Shown: piece after piece, positions 61,556-64,000 of the stretch | How positions within the stretch are numbered: position 1 is the stretch's first letter | Layout: the number at the start of each line of letters is the position of its first letter | Assembly (NCBI RefSeq): GCF_008042275.1 | Contig: NZ_RDBK01000001.1 | Coordinates: 379,026-443,025 of the forward strand | Source: Streptomyces sp. OR43 | GTDB taxonomy: Bacteria; Actinomycetota; Actinomycetes; Streptomycetales; Streptomycetaceae | Length of the DNA stretch: 64,000 nucleotides | Reading direction: 5' to 3' | Translations under genes and position numbers: made by a program | The notes under the pieces: model-generated | Told to the model about the DNA's origin: nothing | Databases searched by the model: none | The model's input: only the letters and a program-made list of their open reading frames with translations

Positions 61556-61764
61556 CGTTACGTTCCTCCGTACTCGTGCCGAATCGAGTGGCGGCATGTG
61601 CACGCCAAGACGAGCGATTACGTTAGAGCGTGTTGAAGTCTGTTGGAAGAGGGGCGGTGCCGGTTGTTCGGTATCTCGTCAAAACCCTTGACGGAGCTGC
61701 TCGTTGGGGGTGAGATCCAAGCGCACGTTCGGTTGTGTTGGGTTGCCTTCCGGAGGAGGGGGTC

Positions 61765-63108
61765 ATGGCGCACTCGTACGACAGGTCAGATCTGCCCGGC
61801 AGTGTCACGGGACATCGGATGTCCCGGCGAACTCTGCTGCGTGGCGCGGCAGTCGGTGCCGGCGCGGTCACGCTTCCCGCACTGCTCACCGCGTGCGGAG
61901 GTGGGCCCAGCGGTGACGGCAAGACCATCACCCTGGGCTCGAATGCCTCCGATCCCATTCCGAAGAAGGCCTTCGCCGATGCCTTCAAGGCCTATGCCGG
62001 CCAGTCGGACGGCCGGAAGGTGAAGGTCAACACCGTTGATCACAACACCTTTCAGGAGAACATCAACCGCTATCTGCAGGGAAAGCCCGACGACGTCTTC
62101 ATGTGGTTCGCCGGATACCGCATGCAGTTCTTCGCCAAGAAGGGGCTGCTGTACGACATCAGCGACAACTGGGAGGGCTATGAGGGGTTCTCGGACGCTC
62201 TGAAGGCCCAGTCCACCGGCGAGGACGGCAAGCAGTACCTCACGCCGTACTACTACTATCCGTGGGCCGTCTTCCACCGGAAGAGCCTCTTCACCGAACG
62301 GGGTTACCAGGCGCCCCGGACGCTGGACGAGTACGTGGCCCTGGCCAAGCAGATGAAGAAGGACAAGCTCGACCCCATCGCGTTCTGCGACAAGGACGGC
62401 TGGCCCGCGATGGGCACGTTCGACTACATCAACATGCGGACCAACGGATACGAATTCCACAAGAGTCTGATGGCCGGCGAGGAAGCCTGGACGGACAAGC
62501 GCGTCAGGGAGGTCTTCGACACCTGGCGGCGCCTGCTCCCGTACTGCCAGCAGGGCGCCAACGGCCGCACCTGGCAGGAGGCGGCCACCAGCCTCCAGAA
62601 GCGGGACGCGGGCATGGCGGTCTTCGGGCTGCCGCACCCCGGCGCCCAGTTCCCCAAGGCGGAACAGGACGACCTCGACTTCTTCCCCTTCCCGGTCATC
62701 AACCCGGAGCACGGCCAGGACGCCGTCGAGGCACCGATCGACGGGTTCCTGCTGGCGAAGAAGTCGAAGAGCCTCAAGAACGACAAGAGCCTGGAGAGCG
62801 CCAAGGACCTGCTGAAGTGGCTCGCCACCGGCAAGGCCGAGGACATCTACCTCAAGAGCGATCCGAACAACATCGCGGTCAACGACCGGGCGGACACCTC
62901 CCAGTACTCCGCCATCCAGAAGAAGGCCGTCGACATGGTGTCGGGGGCGAAGCAGATCTCCCAGTTCCTGGACCGTGACACCCGTCCGGACTTCGCGTCC
63001 ACGGTCATGATCCAGGCGATCCAGAAGTTCATCAGCAGTCCGAACGACGTGGACGGCCTGGTCAACGACATCGAACGGCAGAAGAAGACCATCTTCGCCT
63101 CGGACTGA
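61765..63108 (+). CDS. CUT1 sugar-binding lipoprotein, Tat-exported
   Basis: A 447-residue solute-binding protein. A twin-arginine motif (RR at 21-22 in MSRRTLLRGAAVGAGA) precedes the lipobox LTAC with lipidated Cys44, so it is probably a Tat lipoprotein. The SBP_bac_1-type domain covers about 52-447. GGAGGAGG precedes ATG 61765; a later in-frame ATG (residue 19) is less well placed. It is the first gene of an importer running past the window edge. The neighbouring alpha-galactosidase suggests an alpha-galactoside or galactomannan fragment as cargo. Confidence 0.87.
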   Translation: MAHSYDRSDLPGSVTGHRMSRRTLLRGAAVGAGAVTLPALLTACGGGPSGDGKTITLGSNASDPIPKKAFADAFKAYAGQSDGRKVKVNTVDHNTFQENINRYLQGKPDDVFMWFAGYRMQFFAKKGLLYDISDNWEGYEGFSDALKAQSTGEDGKQYLTPYYYYPWAVFHRKSLFTERGYQAPRTLDEYVALAKQMKKDKLDPIAFCDKDGWPAMGTFDYINMRTNGYEFHKSLMAGEEAWTDKRVREVFDTWRRLLPYCQQGANGRTWQEAATSLQKRDAGMAVFGLPHPGAQFPKAEQDDLDFFPFPVINPEHGQDAVEAPIDGFLLAKKSKSLKNDKSLESAKDLLKWLATGKAEDIYLKSDPNNIAVNDRADTSQYSAIQKKAVDMVSGAKQISQFLDRDTRPDFASTVMIQAIQKFISSPNDVDGLVNDIERQKKTIFASD

Positions 63109-63124
63109 ACCGGGAGTACCGACC

Positions 63125-64000
63125 GTGTCGTTCATCTCGGGGCGGCGCACCGGACGACGGGGCTCTCGACGGTTCACCCGTCGCGACCTCGTCGTGCTCG
63201 GCGCCCTGCTCGGCATACCCGTCCTGCTCGACATCGCCATCGTGTGGGGGCCGACCCTCGCCTCCGTCGTCCTCTCCTTCACCAGCTGGGACGGCATCGG
63301 CGACATCGAGTGGGTCGGAACCCGCAACTACACGAACCTGTTCACGAACTACCCGCAGTTCTGGCCCGCCGCCCGCCACAACCTGCTCTGGCTCGCCTTC
63401 CTCGGCCTGGTCGCCACGCCGTTCGGGCTGCTCCTCGCCGTACTCATCGACAAGGGCGTGCGCTTCAGCCGCTTCTACCAGTCGACGCTGTACATGCCGG
63501 TCGTGCTCTCCCTCGCCGTGGTCGGTTTCATCGCACAGCTGGTCTTCTCCCGCGACCAGGGAGCACTCAACGCGATCGTCGGCGACACCGCCTCACCGAC
63601 CGACTGGCTGGGCGATCCCGACCTCAACATCTGGATGGTCCTGCTCGCGGCCGCCTGGCGCCACACCGGTTACGTGATGATCCTCTACCTCGCCGGACTC
63701 AAGGCCGTGGACACCTCCCTCAAGGAGGCCGCCGCGATCGACGGGGCGAGCGAGACCCAGACCTTCTTCCGCATCGTCTTCCCGACCCTGCGCCCGGTGA
63801 ACGTCATCGTCGGTGTCATCACCGTCATCGAGTCGCTGCGCGCCTTCGACATCGTCTACGCGGTCAACCACGGCCGCAACGGCCTGGAGCTGCTCTCGGT
63901 GCTCGTCACCGACAACATCATCGGCGAGGCCAGCCGGATCGGTTTCGGCTCCGCCATCGCCGTCGTCCTGCTGGTCGTCTCCCTGGGATTCGTCGTGACG
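63125..64000 (+). CDS. CUT1 sugar ABC transporter permease, partial
   Basis: The frame opens at GTG 63125 (GGGAG eight bases upstream) and is still open at the window edge after 292 codons. It encodes a MalF/UgpA-type permease: a basic start (GRRTGRRGSRRFTRRD), helices from about residue 23, the SFTSWDGIG loop and the EAA motif LKEAAAIDGASETQTFFRIV about 200 residues in. It is partner of the binding lipoprotein 16 bp upstream; a second permease is expected beyond the edge. Confidence 0.9.
   Translation, partial: MSFISGRRTGRRGSRRFTRRDLVVLGALLGIPVLLDIAIVWGPTLASVVLSFTSWDGIGDIEWVGTRNYTNLFTNYPQFWPAARHNLLWLAFLGLVATPFGLLLAVLIDKGVRFSRFYQSTLYMPVVLSLAVVGFIAQLVFSRDQGALNAIVGDTASPTDWLGDPDLNIWMVLLAAAWRHTGYVMILYLAGLKAVDTSLKEAAAIDGASETQTFFRIVFPTLRPVNVIVGVITVIESLRAFDIVYAVNHGRNGLELLSVLVTDNIIGEASRIGFGSAIAVVLLVVSLGFVVT

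Noticed and set aside
1..64000. Search for insertion sequences, integrases, tRNA genes, attachment sites and defence systems
   Set aside because: No transposase, integrase, tRNA-like structure or restriction/defence gene was recognised. The sugar clusters could be gained blocks, but I see no boundary sequences that prove it.

Overview
The window is high-GC actinobacterial DNA, almost certainly from a Streptomyces chromosome. Codons end mostly in G or C, GTG and TTG starts are frequent, and genes are packed without tRNA, rRNA, insertion sequences, phage genes or CRISPR. The gene families are typical of streptomycetes (DUF1876, DUF5134, DUF6421, DUF6986, LacI-controlled sugar transporters without their own ATPase). 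I called 56 protein genes; two run off the window edges.

Left part (1-34.4 kb) is a polysaccharide-utilisation zone. After a degenerate CbiX-like protein, a BadF-type sugar kinase, uracil-DNA glycosylase, a BNR-repeat protein and an acetyltransferase comes a xylan module (4740-16136). It holds a LacI repressor (BxlR type), a xylobiose ABC transporter (bxlEFG type), a GH3 beta-xylosidase, a secreted GH10 xylanase and a Tat-exported GH115 alpha-glucuronidase. Two 11-bp CGAA-N3-TTCG sites fit one shared repressor. An OYE-family flavin oxidoreductase follows, then a GH92 alpha-mannosidase, a large GH2 enzyme with PA14 and LamG-like domains, and a GH127 beta-L-arabinofuranosidase with three nearly identical ricin-type lectin repeats. 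The GH127 gene is divergent from a four-gene furanose-type importer (YtfQ/YtfR/YtfT/YjfF-like), which is followed by a LacI regulator and aldose 1-epimerase. I read this as an L-arabinofuranose (or galactofuranose) uptake module.

Middle part (35.6-57 kb) looks like ordinary chromosomal backbone. It includes a thioesterase, a YdeI-like protein, an ArsR regulator, an FprA-type ferredoxin reductase, a divergent DUF305 / LVIVD pair, a HAD phosphatase, a PAP2 phosphatase, an M56 peptidase with DUF5134, GDPD, a DUF6421-SDR-threonine aldolase operon, a leaderless transglutaminase-like gene, PlsC, thioredoxin, a tiny leader peptide before a flavin reductase, the electron-transfer flavoprotein genes etfB-etfA, and a citrate-lyase-like DUF6986 protein.

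Right part (57-64 kb) returns to sugars: a LacI regulator divergent from a ROK sugar kinase, a secreted GH27 alpha-galactosidase with a C-terminal NPCBM-like domain, and the start of a CUT1 sugar transporter (Tat lipoprotein plus a permease cut by the edge).

The most striking observation is an exact, in-frame 210-bp tandem duplication inside etfB, adding 70 residues to a protein normally about 261 long. Other notable signals are palindromic AACGTT-core operators shared by sugar loci 40 kb apart, a shared operator in front of the separated arsR and OYE genes, a candidate sulfur-type leader peptide at 52698, and a 35-bp tandem array at 43411-43585. I did not find a wholly new multi-gene defence or biosynthetic system.
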